The notes under the pieces were generated by a model, which saw nothing but the letters and a program-made list of their open reading frames with translations, did not search any database and was not told where the DNA came from. Source: Fibrobacterota bacterium (GTDB lineage Bacteria; Fibrobacterota; Chitinivibrionia; Chitinivibrionales; FEN-1185). From it: 64,000 nucleotides of DNA. Position 1 is the stretch's first letter. Each line of letters begins with the position of its first letter. This document shows, piece after piece, positions 34,665 through 44,172 of this stretch. The translations under genes and the position numbers were made by a program. Location: contig PLWQ01000006.1 of NCBI GenBank assembly GCA_003165595.1, positions 62,001 through 126,000 on the forward strand. The letters run 5' to 3'.

Positions 34665-36722
34665 ATGAAAGCATCTTTTGCTGTTTTGCGGAAACTTTCG
34701 TCGCGCTCACCCGGATGGGAAATAAAGTTCTTCGGAATTTTTTCCGGCGTTGCATTGCTTCTCCTGTTTGTCCCGGGCGCTTGGGCCGACTGCACCGTGG
34801 TGCCTTATGCCAATGACGCCAATACCGTGCTTTTGGACCATTTCGACAGTTCCACGAGCGCAAGCTTTAACGGCAGTCTTTCTGCGGCGGATTGCAACTT
34901 GACGTCCCCCACGCAACCATCCCATGCCTATGGCTCGGGGCAGAGCGGCCTTGGGAATGCCATTACCTTGACTCCCCCTGCGGCGGCCGGTTCGATGTCC
35001 TATCTGCGGTATCCCACGCAGGATATTTTATGCCTGGCCAACGGGACTATTGAGTTCTGGGTTTATCCTACTGCCTATGGTTTCGAACTTGCGGACCAAG
35101 GGCAATATTACAACGCATGCTCGGGTTGGACGTTTCGCCTCGGGATTAATGCAAACGGATATCTGACCTCCGCAGACTGGGACTTTTCCGGCTGTTGGAG
35201 CATGACGTCCGGTGAGGTCGTGCCCTTGAACGCCTGGAGCCACATAGCGGTAAGTTGGGGCAGCACCGGCGCCAAGTTGTATCTCAACGGCGTACAGGTG
35301 GGCAGTCATGCCTCCACCGATTATCCGGCCGGGGGTTTCGGGGGATACCTGATGATGCCCTTCGGCTCCCCCACAAGTGTAAAATGCAGCATCGACGAAC
35401 TGAGAATCTCAAATGTGCAGCGAACCAGTTTCAACTTGTGCGGGCCGCCGTCCGCACCATCACTTGCGTTACCGGTTGACTCGGCTGGAAACATCCCGGT
35501 ATCAACCACCTTGAGCTGGAACGCCGCTGCCGGCGCCGATTCATACACGCTCCAAGTATCGGATTCATCTTCATTCTCCTCATTCGCAATTAACCGGCCC
35601 GGCATAACCGCAATTTCCAGCGACGTATCCGGCTTGGCGAACGATACGAAATACTATTGGCGGGTCAACGCAAAAAACAGCGGCGGCACGAGCGCATGGT
35701 CAAACGTCTGGTCTTTCACCACTTCCGCGCCGGCCAACTGCATATCTGCGGAGTATACCAGTGACTCAAATACCGTGCTCCTGGACCATTTCGACAGTTC
35801 CACGAGCGCGAGCTTCAATGCCTATGTTGCCGCCCCCGGCTGCGGGAGTTTTGCCGCAGCGACGCCGGCCTATGCCTATATAACCGGTCAGAGCGGCTTT
35901 GGAAAGGCAATTGCGATGAGTCCGCCTGCGGGCCAGCCGTCCGGTTCTGCCTCCTTTCTAAAGTATTCAACGGAAGACATCTTGTGTCAAGCCAACGGTA
36001 CCATTGAATTCTGGGTCTACCCCACCGCCCGCGGTCACAACTCTCTGGATCTGGCGGGCCAGGGACAATATTACAACGCGTGCCAGGGTTGGACGTTCCG
36101 CATGGGGATCGACACAAGCGGCCATCTGACGTCAGACGACTGGGACTTTACCGGCAGTTGGAGCATGACGTCAAGTAAGGTCGTCCCTTTGAACGCGTGG
36201 AGCCGCGTGGCAGCCACCTGGGGAAGCGCCGGCGCCAAGTTGTATCTCAACGGGGAGCAGGTGGGCAGTCATTCGTCAACCGATCATCCGGCCGGCGGTT
36301 TCGGGGGGTATCTGATGATGTGCTGCGGGACAAACGCGGGTTCCGGTCACGTCATCGACGAACTGAGGATCTCAAACGTACAAAGGACTGTTTTTGGCGC
36401 GTGTGCGCCGCCGGTCGGAGTATTTCCGGTGCATAATGTACCGGGAACTTCCGGCTTCACCGCTGTTTGGCCCAATCCGATGAGGAATACGCTCTCGATC
36501 AATTTCAATCTTTGCCGGCCGGCAAAGGTTGCGGTTGAAATCTACTCATGCAACGGCACCCTGGTAAAGCAGTTGACCAACGAGACAAGGGAATCGGGCG
36601 TTCATACGCTGGTGTGGAATGGTTGCGACAAAACCGGCAGGCAGGCGGGTGCGGGGGTATATTTCATGCGGCTCACGCTCGGGGACCAGACCTATGGGAA
36701 GCAGATTGCGATAATAAAGTAA
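34665..36722 (+). CDS. Exported protein with two tandem LamG-like domains
   Basis: The 685-aa protein starts at 34665 with AAAAAGGAT upstream; a long signal ends FGIFSGVALLLLFVPGAWA. Two similar concanavalin-like domains follow: residues about 55-265 (NTVLLDHFDSSTSASFNGSL ... CSIDELRISNVQRT) and about 365-585 (NTVLLDHFDSSTSASFNAYV ... HVIDELRISNVQRT). They are joined by a fibronectin-III-like unit (PVSTTLSWNAAAGADSYTLQVS). The C-terminus is a sorting domain of the FlgD-Ig type (PAKVAVEIYSCNGTLVKQLT ... GAGVYFMRLTLGDQ). The two LamG units share many identical stretches at DNA level, so the duplication is fairly recent. Probably glycan-binding. Confidence 0.82.
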   Translation: MKASFAVLRKLSSRSPGWEIKFFGIFSGVALLLLFVPGAWADCTVVPYANDANTVLLDHFDSSTSASFNGSLSAADCNLTSPTQPSHAYGSGQSGLGNAITLTPPAAAGSMSYLRYPTQDILCLANGTIEFWVYPTAYGFELADQGQYYNACSGWTFRLGINANGYLTSADWDFSGCWSMTSGEVVPLNAWSHIAVSWGSTGAKLYLNGVQVGSHASTDYPAGGFGGYLMMPFGSPTSVKCSIDELRISNVQRTSFNLCGPPSAPSLALPVDSAGNIPVSTTLSWNAAAGADSYTLQVSDSSSFSSFAINRPGITAISSDVSGLANDTKYYWRVNAKNSGGTSAWSNVWSFTTSAPANCISAEYTSDSNTVLLDHFDSSTSASFNAYVAAPGCGSFAAATPAYAYITGQSGFGKAIAMSPPAGQPSGSASFLKYSTEDILCQANGTIEFWVYPTARGHNSLDLAGQGQYYNACQGWTFRMGIDTSGHLTSDDWDFTGSWSMTSSKVVPLNAWSRVAATWGSAGAKLYLNGEQVGSHSSTDHPAGGFGGYLMMCCGTNAGSGHVIDELRISNVQRTVFGACAPPVGVFPVHNVPGTSGFTAVWPNPMRNTLSINFNLCRPAKVAVEIYSCNGTLVKQLTNETRESGVHTLVWNGCDKTGRQAGAGVYFMRLTLGDQTYGKQIAIIK

Positions 36723-36872
36723 CTGATTGTCAATAGCAGCGCACGCGATTTGAAATTGTCCGGGAGCGACGGCCGCCGGATCGACCGCTCATGCTGTCCG
36801 AGCCCGGCATCTTCGATGAAGACGTTGCGGTGGAGCGGCTTTTGCGCAGGAGTCAAGGGGCCGGCCCTTGCG

Positions 36873-38297
36873 CTATTTTCCTGCCGTCGGCGTGTCTATT
36901 TCGTCAAGAAATTTGAAATAGCTTGCATACGTTTTTGCAAACCTGCTCACCAGAAACTTGAACCCTGCCTTGAGCAGCAGGGTCTCAAAGCTGAACCGGA
37001 ACACCCTCCGGAAATCCCATACCAGAGCGTCGAGAAGGACATTAAAGACCAGCTTCAGCGCTTCCAGCGAAAGGTGCTGCAGGGAATAGAATTTCCGGTA
37101 TGCCGACACCATTTCCTGCTGGAGCCTGGACGCGGTCATGGTCTTTGGCTGGAACACGGTAAACATGCCGTTGTAGTATTCCCATTGCCGATGGAACAGG
37201 CGTTTTTCCGCGACAAGCTTGTCGTACACGGGCGTACCCGGAAACGGCGTGAGGATCATGAACTGCGCGGTGTCGATATGCTGGTTGATGGCGAAAACAG
37301 CGGTCTGGCGCAGGCTCTCCACCGTATCGTTGTCGTCGCCGAAGATGAACATGCCGTGGACGTTGATTCCCGCCTGCTGGATGACGCGGATTGAGACCTC
37401 AATGTCCCTGCGCGTCTGCGACTTGTGCATTGCCTTAAGCGTTTCATCGCTGATTGACTCGAAACCGATGTACACGACCCGGCAGCCGGCCCTGGCCATT
37501 TTGCCGAGCAGGGCCGGGTTGTTCGCGATATCCTGGCGCACCTGCGCGGACCACGAAATGTTCAGGCCTTCACTCATAATGAGATCGCACAGACCGTCGA
37601 TGCGCTGCTGGTTGGCCGTAAAATTGTCGTCGTAGAAAAAGATGCTGCGGGTCTTGAAGAATGCCAGCGCATGCTTGACTTCCGCAATGATTCGCTGCGG
37701 CGACTGCATGCGGAACTTCTTCCCGAAGATCTTGGTGACGGTGCAGAAATTGCAGTCGAACGGGCACCCGCGGGAGGTCATCACCGGAATGATGTCCATG
37801 GAATCGAGCCCCTGGATCAGGCTGTAGTTGATAAACGGCAACTGTTCCACGTCGTCTATCGCCTGGCCCTGCACGATCTTTCCCGGGTATCTCCCTTCGA
37901 CGATGTCCACGATATTTTTTTCGGCCTCGCCCTGAACGATGCAGTCCGCAACGTCCGCGAAATCGTCCGGCAGCAGCGACGCATGGATGCCGCCGATGAT
38001 GACGCGCCTGCCGGGATACACGCGCCGAATCTGGTTTGCAAGCGTCTTTGCGCGAACGCACGATGTGGTGAGCGAGGAGATGCAGTAGACGTCCGCGCTG
38101 ATGGCAAACGGATCGATGCGTTCCCGCAACACGCTCTCGTTGTAGATACGGACGCTGTACCCCGCGTCCCGCAGAATGGTCCCCAGGTACAGCGTGCCCG
38201 TGAGAGGCAGCTTCATAAAATTATCAAAAACATTAGCGGCCGCGCCGGCCGGCTCTATAAAGACAACTGATTTCTTCGTGGAACCATCCGCAGTCAT
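36873..38297 (-). CDS. B12-binding-like radical SAM protein
   Basis: The 474-aa protein starts at 38297 with AGGGA upstream. The first 150 residues form a cobalamin-binding-like Rossmann domain (TGTLYLGTILRDAGYSVRIYNES, VIIGGIHASLLPDDFADVADCIVQGEAEKN); the DxHxxG base-off motif is absent. The radical SAM core has SRGCPFDCNFCTVT (C178, C182, C185), then FYDDNFTANQQRI and GFESISDETLKAMHKSQT. The family includes methyltransferases and lipid-modifying enzymes. The C-terminus (about 400-474) is helical and basic. The ATG overlaps the TGA of the membrane protein gene upstream (ATGA). Substrate unknown. Confidence 0.85.
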   Translation of the reverse strand: MTADGSTKKSVVFIEPAGAAANVFDNFMKLPLTGTLYLGTILRDAGYSVRIYNESVLRERIDPFAISADVYCISSLTTSCVRAKTLANQIRRVYPGRRVIIGGIHASLLPDDFADVADCIVQGEAEKNIVDIVEGRYPGKIVQGQAIDDVEQLPFINYSLIQGLDSMDIIPVMTSRGCPFDCNFCTVTKIFGKKFRMQSPQRIIAEVKHALAFFKTRSIFFYDDNFTANQQRIDGLCDLIMSEGLNISWSAQVRQDIANNPALLGKMARAGCRVVYIGFESISDETLKAMHKSQTRRDIEVSIRVIQQAGINVHGMFIFGDDNDTVESLRQTAVFAINQHIDTAQFMILTPFPGTPVYDKLVAEKRLFHRQWEYYNGMFTVFQPKTMTASRLQQEMVSAYRKFYSLQHLSLEALKLVFNVLLDALVWDFRRVFRFSFETLLLKAGFKFLVSRFAKTYASYFKFLDEIDTPTAGK

Positions 38298-38776
38298 CTG
38301 TCCCTCTCGGCAATCCAGACGCTCAAGCCGGCAAGCAGAAAAACGGTCCACCAGAGGTCTTGGCTTATTGAGAACACAAGGAAAAAGACAACCGACGTTG
38401 AAATCAGAAGCAGTCCGATCAGGAGCCAGGTGCGTTTTTTCCGGCAGAATAAATAGGCGCCCGTAACGGCAATGCCGAGGAAAGCCACAAACAGCGGCCA
38501 GAGCATTTTGAGAGAACCCCAGTGGGTGAAGTCGCACCACAAAGCCAGCCCGCTAAAGCAGACTAGGTAGATGCCGACCGTGAGGTACAAAGCCTCTTTT
38601 CGATCGCGGGTCTTAAAGATACCGATGAATCCGATGCCGAGCATCGTAATGACAAGCGGCCAGAGCTTGTAGACAAAAGAAAGGTGCAGGACGGAGTCAA
38701 TGCCGAGCAACGCGCCGATAATAAACAGCAGAATCGCAAGTCGTCCGTAGCTTGTTTGCTTTTCGGTTTTAGGCAT
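38294..38776 (-). CDS. Small five-helix membrane protein
   Basis: The 160-aa protein starts at 38776 with GGGGAGAG upstream. Hydrophobic segments: LAILLFIIGALLGIDSVLHL, LWPLVITMLGIGFIGIF, ALYLTVGIYLVCFSGLALW, LWPLFVAFLGIAVTGAYLF, and LIGLLLISTSVVFFLVF plus TVFLLAGLSVWI at the end. The repeated LWPLxxxxLGI motif suggests an internal duplication of the kind found in LiaI/LiaF-like toast-rack-associated membrane domains. It is coupled to the radical SAM gene by a 4-nt overlap, so both probably act on the same membrane-linked substrate. Confidence 0.75.
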   Translation of the reverse strand: MPKTEKQTSYGRLAILLFIIGALLGIDSVLHLSFVYKLWPLVITMLGIGFIGIFKTRDRKEALYLTVGIYLVCFSGLALWCDFTHWGSLKMLWPLFVAFLGIAVTGAYLFCRKKRTWLLIGLLLISTSVVFFLVFSISQDLWWTVFLLAGLSVWIAERDR

Positions 38777-38923
38777 GATGTTCTCTCCCCTGCCGGCGTT
38801 AGTTCGGGAAAAACTTCGGAGAACACTGACCGTTGCCATAATTTCAAATTCCAAAATACTACTTGGCCGTCATAAAGGAGAGTACGGCACCCTGGCTGCA
38901 ATATTAAGATAAAAATTCGGGCG

Positions 38924-39205
38924 TTACACCTGGCTAAAAACAAAGTAAACTCTGGGCGTTGCCCCGCTGGCCTCCTCTGCCAGGGCGCGGTGAGACCACT
39001 CCGATACCGTGCCTGTCAAGACAACCTCTGTGTCACCCATTATCTGGAGCCTGATGTCGTCGGACTTCAGAAAGGTCGCAAACACGTAGGATCTTCTCGC
39101 TGAGGATTCTATGCGGTCGCCGTTCTCGGTTGCGAGCAAGGTCCAGCAGAAGCATGCGAAAACCATCACAGCGGAAGCAATGGTCACTTTCTCACTTTTG
39201 CTCAT
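38924..39205 (-). CDS. Small exported BON-like protein with a repeat-derived end
   Basis: The 93-aa protein has AGGTG upstream, a signal anchor (VTIASAVMVFACFCWTLLA) and a BON-like stretch (SDDIRLQIMGDTEVVLTGTVSEWSHRALAEEA). BON domains bind membranes or other envelope parts. The last ~15 residues no longer fit the family and are encoded by a sequence (CGGGGCAACGCCCA on the coding strand) identical to the right end of the interspersed repeat, so a repeat has probably replaced the original 3' end. Confidence 0.6.
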   Translation of the reverse strand: MSKSEKVTIASAVMVFACFCWTLLATENGDRIESSARRSYVFATFLKSDDIRLQIMGDTEVVLTGTVSEWSHRALAEEASGATPRVYFVFSQV

Positions 39206-39322
39206 CGTACACCTCTATTGAAATGAATGAGATCTTGAACAATTCAGTTGGCGGAAAGAATCATGCAGCGATATTCGTGCGGGTTAGTCTTTTAAACTCC
39301 CTTGAGGTTGAGGCGTCCCGGT

Positions 39323-41566
39323 TTATGCAATTCTGCCCGCCTTGTCGCTTTCGATAAGCCGTTCCAGGAAGCGGCCTACCTCGAACTGGTTCCTGAGATT
39401 GTACCGGGCCAGCGTTGTTTTGAGGCCTACCTTCAGCGTAATGGCATCAGTTGGCAGGGACCGGAAAATATCTTCATCGGTCTTGTCGTCGCCCATGGCG
39501 ATAATGCAATCGAAGGTTTTTTCCGAAATGAATTTTAGGGCGGCCGTTCCCTTGTCGTAGCCCGTGCGTTTCACTTCCACCACTCTTGACCCTTCCAGCA
39601 CATGCAGCCTATTTTCGTGCGCCGCTGCGCTCCTGAGTTCTTCGCTGAGCTCCTTGGCCTGCACTGTGGCGATTTCGTACGGCGCATTCCGGTAATGCCA
39701 GGCGAGCGAAGAGAACTTTTCCTCAATAAACGAGCCGTTGCAGCGATCGACATATTTCTCCAACACCGGTACAATTGCGGTTTTCCAACCCTGGTCCGAG
39801 TCAATGACGCATTGCCACGGCTCGCCCGGCCCCTTTTGACATGCGCCGTGTTCGGCGATGCAATTCACGGCAACCCCTCCAAACCACTCCTCCATGAAAT
39901 CCTTTGAGCGCCCGCTTATGAGAATGACCGAAGTGGCGGGTTGCGCCGTAAGCCGTTCCAGCTGCAACATTGTTGCCGCCGAAGGCACGGCCAGCTCGGG
40001 TACACGGGTCAAGGCGACCAGGGTGCCGTCGTAATCGATAAAAATCGCCCGACGGGAAGCCGAGGCGAACTTCCGGATTATGTCCGCTTCGTCCGAAGGC
40101 GTTACAACGTTCACTTTTCGTAATTCCTGTTCCTTCTTCACCGCGCCGACACTATCGACGATCGCGCGTGCCCACGCAAAAACCGTGTAGCGCCGGAGCC
40201 GCTCCTGCATTCGGGAAACGAGGATATCACGCTCGCGCGCCGGCAGGGTGAGCGCCCGGTTGAGAGCGTCGGCCACCTCCTGTTTGTCGGTGGGATTGAT
40301 GAGCAACGCTTCGCCCAGCTCCGCGGCCGCGCCCGCGGTTTCGCTGAGTATGAGAAAGCCCTTTCCGGAACTTTGCGACGCGATGAACTCCTTTGCAACC
40401 AGGTTCATCCCATCGCGAATTGGCGTGATAAGGCCGACATCGCTCGAATCGTACAGGGCCACGAGCTCCGAAAAGGAAAGAGACTTGTATTGATATACCA
40501 AGGGCCGCCAGGCGATAGTGCTGTATTTCCCGTTGATTCTTCCCACCGTGGCCTCAAGCTCCCGTTTCATCTCCTGATAGCTCGCAAGGGTGTCGCGCGA
40601 AGGAATCACCACCATGTTGAATACGACCTTACCAACCCACTGCGGATAAGCGTCGAGGAAGAACTCAAAGGCAAGCAGGCGGTGATTGAGCCCTTTCGAA
40701 TAGTCGAGCCGATCAATGGAGAAAATCAATTTCTGGTTCTCCAGCGTAGAGAAGATTTTGGTTTTCTCCTCTGCCACGGTCTTTGAGAGCCGGGCGGCTT
40801 CGTGGAATTTCTCGTAGTCTATACCTAAGGGGAACGCATCCACTCTCACCACGCGATCGTCAAGCGTCACGGCGTTCATCGCCACTTCGTGGCCCGCCAT
40901 GCGGGATACCGTTCTCAGGAAATATTGGCAGTAATCGAACGTGTGAAAGCCTATAAGGTCCGCACCCAGCATGCCCCGCAAAATGGCTTCGCACCATCGC
41001 CGCGGCATGATTCGAAACAGCTCGAACGTTGGAAACGGAATGTGGAGGAAAAAGCCGATATTCGCTCCCGGCAAATTGTTTCTGAGCATCATGGGAAGCA
41101 AAAAGAGCTGGTAGTCGTGGACCCAGATAAGATCTCCCGGCTGCGCGATCGATCTGATCTTGTCGGCAAATGCCGCGGTAGCCAACTGGTAATTTTCGAA
41201 ATAACTTTCGTCGAACACGGCAAGGGATGGGAAATAGTGGAACAGGGGCCAGAGCAGGTCGTTGCAGAAACCGCCGTAGTATTTTTCGTCAATCTGTTTG
41301 TCGATGGCAACGGGTACGAGCTGGAAATTGGAATTGGCTTGGTTTACCACCCCGTAATCTTCCCCCTCGTCGGCCTTGCCCACCCACACTATGGACCGGA
41401 AAAGTTTGTCACCGTCGAGAGATGCCGAAAGGCTCACGATGGCGGAAACCAGGCCACCGCTGGATTGTTCAATGGTTTTTTTCCCGCCGTCGTCCACAAT
41501 CTTGTACGGCATCCGATAGGATACCATGATCAGGCGTTTGAATGGGGGGTCCAATTGCGAACCCAT
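39323..41566 (-). CDS. otsA: Bifunctional trehalose-6-phosphate synthase/phosphatase
   Basis: The 747-aa fusion makes trehalose from UDP-glucose and glucose-6-phosphate in two steps. Residues 1-480 are a GT20 synthase (QSSGGLVSAIVSL, WVHDYQLFLLPMMLR, RLDYSKGLNHRLLAFEFFL, and DGMNLVAKEF near the donor site). Residues 500-745 are a HAD-type phosphatase (RAIFIDYDGTLVALTR with DxD; GDDKTDEDIF). GGGAG lies ten bases before ATG 41566, inside the 3' end of the GH15 gene, so the genes are translated together. Trehalose is a compatible solute and stress protectant. Fusions of this type are common in FCB bacteria and archaea. Confidence 0.95.
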   Translation of the reverse strand: MGSQLDPPFKRLIMVSYRMPYKIVDDGGKKTIEQSSGGLVSAIVSLSASLDGDKLFRSIVWVGKADEGEDYGVVNQANSNFQLVPVAIDKQIDEKYYGGFCNDLLWPLFHYFPSLAVFDESYFENYQLATAAFADKIRSIAQPGDLIWVHDYQLFLLPMMLRNNLPGANIGFFLHIPFPTFELFRIMPRRWCEAILRGMLGADLIGFHTFDYCQYFLRTVSRMAGHEVAMNAVTLDDRVVRVDAFPLGIDYEKFHEAARLSKTVAEEKTKIFSTLENQKLIFSIDRLDYSKGLNHRLLAFEFFLDAYPQWVGKVVFNMVVIPSRDTLASYQEMKRELEATVGRINGKYSTIAWRPLVYQYKSLSFSELVALYDSSDVGLITPIRDGMNLVAKEFIASQSSGKGFLILSETAGAAAELGEALLINPTDKQEVADALNRALTLPARERDILVSRMQERLRRYTVFAWARAIVDSVGAVKKEQELRKVNVVTPSDEADIIRKFASASRRAIFIDYDGTLVALTRVPELAVPSAATMLQLERLTAQPATSVILISGRSKDFMEEWFGGVAVNCIAEHGACQKGPGEPWQCVIDSDQGWKTAIVPVLEKYVDRCNGSFIEEKFSSLAWHYRNAPYEIATVQAKELSEELRSAAAHENRLHVLEGSRVVEVKRTGYDKGTAALKFISEKTFDCIIAMGDDKTDEDIFRSLPTDAITLKVGLKTTLARYNLRNQFEVGRFLERLIESDKAGRIA

Positions 41567-41581
41567 ATGCTTGTACTCCCG

Positions 41582-43357
41582 TCAAAAGAATATCGGCCGC
41601 TCCAGCTTGTTGGCAAGACGATATACGGCGTTTACCAGCCCTACATGGCTATAGGTTTGCGGGAAATTGCCCCACTGGCCGTTGCTTTCGTCCGCGTCTT
41701 CGCTCAGCAGGCCCAGATGATTGGCGCATTGCAAGGCGCGCTCGATCGCCGCTGCAGCCTGATCGAGCCTGCCCATGCACGCGAGCGCTTCCGCGTACCA
41801 GAACGAACAAACCAGAAAGGAGGTCTGCGGGAGGCCAAGGTCATCGGCTTGCGAATAGCGATTTATGAGGCCGCTGCGCGTCTTGAGGCTGGCCTCCAAG
41901 GCAGCCATGTGGCAAGAGGCCTTGGGCGATGCCGGATCGAGGTAGCGCATAGTGACAAGCTGGAGTGTACTGGCGTCGAAGCCCTTTGATCCTATCGCCT
42001 GGGCATAGCCGCCCACGCGCTCATTAAAACATTCCTCAATTTTTCGTGCGCTTGCCTGCTCCAGCTCACGCGCCTTTGCGGCAAGGGCGTCATCGTTCAT
42101 CGCCCTTGCAATCTTGAAAGCCGCCTTGGAGCCTGCCCAGTGGAACAGGTATGTGTAGCAGTGAAATTGTTGACTACTGCGATATTCCCATATGCCCGCA
42201 TCGGGAAGATCCATGGTTTTTTCGATGCGATCCGCCAGCCACTGAACCAGCCGGTACTGCTTGCGGTGCCGCTCTCTGTCGAGACGGGGATCGGTGTACA
42301 GCGGCAAGAGACAGGCAAGCAACTGGCCGTACACGTCGTTTTGCCGTTGCAGGTATGCGTTGTTGCCGGCGCGTACCGGATGATTGTTTTTGTATCCGTC
42401 AAGAGACAACTCATATTCCGGGAGGGCCTTTTCCCCGCTCAAGCCATACACGGGTTGAATGAATTCGTTTTCATTGAGAACCACATTTTGGATATAGTGA
42501 AAGAACTTCTCCAGTTCCTCGAAATGGCCGATGTTGTTGAATGCGTTGAGTGTGTAAAAAGAGTCCCGTATCCAGCAATACCGGTAGTCCCAGTTCCTGC
42601 CCGCGTCCTCGCATTCTGGAAGGCTTGTTGTCCCGGCGGCGATTATTCCCCCCGTGTCTTCGTATTGATGGAGCTTGAGCACCAGCGCCGAGCGAATGAC
42701 CTCCTCCTGGTAGAGGGCCGGGATGGATGTCGCTTTGACCCAATCGCTCCAGTACCGTTCCGTTTTTTGCAGGAAGTCCTCCGCCGTGGATGCGAGCGGC
42801 GCTTCCAGAGGTTCCCCGTAGGTAAACACGCAGTAGCGCACGCCGCTCAGCACAAACGCGAGATTCTCCAGCACATAATTGAGGGGAACATCGGTAGTGA
42901 GCCTCACCTGGCTTTGCAGATTGAGATAGCGGATATGATTGCTGCCCACCACGGTCTGGGGTTCCATGGCTCCATACTCTCCCCTCGGGCTGCATGCCAC
43001 GCGCACAACCGGTTCTCCCGAAAGAGGCTCAATTTTTCGAACCAGCATGAGGGGCTTAAAGTACCGCTCAAAATGGTAGAACCTCGGCGCGAAATCCGTT
43101 ATCCGAACAACTCCCCCGCCCGTATCGAACTCGGTACGCAGGATATTCGTGTTCTTCACGTAGTATTGTCTTGACGAAAAGTATTCGTCCGCGGGAAGAA
43201 TAGAGAATTCCCCCCCCTTTTTGTTGTCCAGAAGCCCACCAAACACGAAGCTGCTGTCGAATCGGGGCATGCACATCCACTGCACGCGCGCCTCTGTGTC
43301 TATATGGGCCAAAAACGAGCAGTTGCCCACAAGTCCCATGGAGTAGGTGTTGGTCAA
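41582..43357 (-). CDS. Glycoside hydrolase family 15 (glucoamylase/trehalase-like)
   Basis: The 591-aa protein has the GH15 architecture: an N-terminal β-sandwich (YSMGLVGNCSFLAHIDTEARVQWMCMPRFDS) and an (α/α)6 barrel. NWDYRYCWIRDSFYTL, DAGIWEYRSSQQFHCYTYLFHWAG (catalytic acid Glu region) and NFPQTYSHVGLVNA (near catalytic base) are conserved. There is no signal peptide, so it is cytoplasmic. The start is TTG at 43357, preceded by AAAGGG; ATG 43339 lacks a ribosome site. Location between a PAS protein and trehalose-6-P synthase suggests trehalose or α-glucan turnover; members of this group often hydrolyse trehalose. Confidence 0.9.
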   Translation of the reverse strand: MTNTYSMGLVGNCSFLAHIDTEARVQWMCMPRFDSSFVFGGLLDNKKGGEFSILPADEYFSSRQYYVKNTNILRTEFDTGGGVVRITDFAPRFYHFERYFKPLMLVRKIEPLSGEPVVRVACSPRGEYGAMEPQTVVGSNHIRYLNLQSQVRLTTDVPLNYVLENLAFVLSGVRYCVFTYGEPLEAPLASTAEDFLQKTERYWSDWVKATSIPALYQEEVIRSALVLKLHQYEDTGGIIAAGTTSLPECEDAGRNWDYRYCWIRDSFYTLNAFNNIGHFEELEKFFHYIQNVVLNENEFIQPVYGLSGEKALPEYELSLDGYKNNHPVRAGNNAYLQRQNDVYGQLLACLLPLYTDPRLDRERHRKQYRLVQWLADRIEKTMDLPDAGIWEYRSSQQFHCYTYLFHWAGSKAAFKIARAMNDDALAAKARELEQASARKIEECFNERVGGYAQAIGSKGFDASTLQLVTMRYLDPASPKASCHMAALEASLKTRSGLINRYSQADDLGLPQTSFLVCSFWYAEALACMGRLDQAAAAIERALQCANHLGLLSEDADESNGQWGNFPQTYSHVGLVNAVYRLANKLERPIFF

Positions 43358-43436
43358 GGACTGCCCTTTCTTTGTAAAGATCTAGAAACCGCCGTTGGCC
43401 GAGGATAGTTTCGGGGGTCGCACTGTTGCACGCCCA

Positions 43437-43967
43437 CTAATTCTCCGGAGCCGGTTCCTTGAGCATCACCGTGATGGTGATCCGATCGCCAAGTCTTTCG
43501 CGAGCCGAAATGGTGGCCACCACCCGGACCGCTCCCTTGTCGCTTCGAAACAAAAAACTCTCGACCCTGCACCGGGGAGAGTCGAGCGCCCGCAGGAGGC
43601 AGTCGCGGAAAGCCCCATGACTCTCGTTCTCAACGTATCCAAACACTGTTCTTTGTACGAGATCTTCCCGGTTTGCTCCCAAGAACTCAGCCGCGGCCGG
43701 ATTGGCCTCAAGGATGGCATACTGTTCGTCCAGTGTCAAACACGGGAAAGGAGTTGCATTGATGAGGTCCCGATAGTTCCTGAGGCATTCGGCAAGGCGT
43801 TCCTGTGCTCCAAGCAACGCTTCGAGATAGGACTCCACCTCAACTTGACTAGTGCGCATTTCCTCGGCGAACACGATGGCATCGGTGGGACGCGCCGAAC
43901 CGCCGGGCTTTGCAGGCAATTGACTTGCGATATCGAGGCCATCGCCCCGTTTAGTTTCTTCGGGCAT
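43437..43967 (-). CDS. PAS-domain protein at head of the trehalose operon
   Basis: The 176-aa protein starts at 43967 with GGGGGAG upstream. A short N-terminal helix (VEVESYLEALLGAQERLAECLRNY) leads into one PAS domain at about 65-175 (LINATPFPCLTLDEQYAILEANPAAAEFLGANREDL ... DKGAVRVVATISARERLGDRI). There is no output domain, so it may sense a ligand and act on another protein. It is the first gene of an operon with GH15 and trehalose-6-P synthase/phosphatase, about 80 nt ahead of GH15. It may tune trehalose synthesis to a signal such as redox or a metabolite. Confidence 0.75.
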   Translation of the reverse strand: MPEETKRGDGLDIASQLPAKPGGSARPTDAIVFAEEMRTSQVEVESYLEALLGAQERLAECLRNYRDLINATPFPCLTLDEQYAILEANPAAAEFLGANREDLVQRTVFGYVENESHGAFRDCLLRALDSPRCRVESFLFRSDKGAVRVVATISARERLGDRITITVMLKEPAPEN

Positions 43968-44172
43968 TGGATTATCTCCCCCCTTTCCTTCGAGTTCTCC
44001 GCGAACGTTGTTTCTTCTTCGCTTTAGTTCTAAGGCAATTAAGCAAACTGGCGGCCAACGCCTGCAACTACTCTTCGCAATGGTCCCTTCACAAAACCAA
44101 TGCAAAGCCAGGTTCCCATTTTCGAAAGTGATTTTCCCACAAACAATAATTGCGAACAATTTTCTATTCGGA

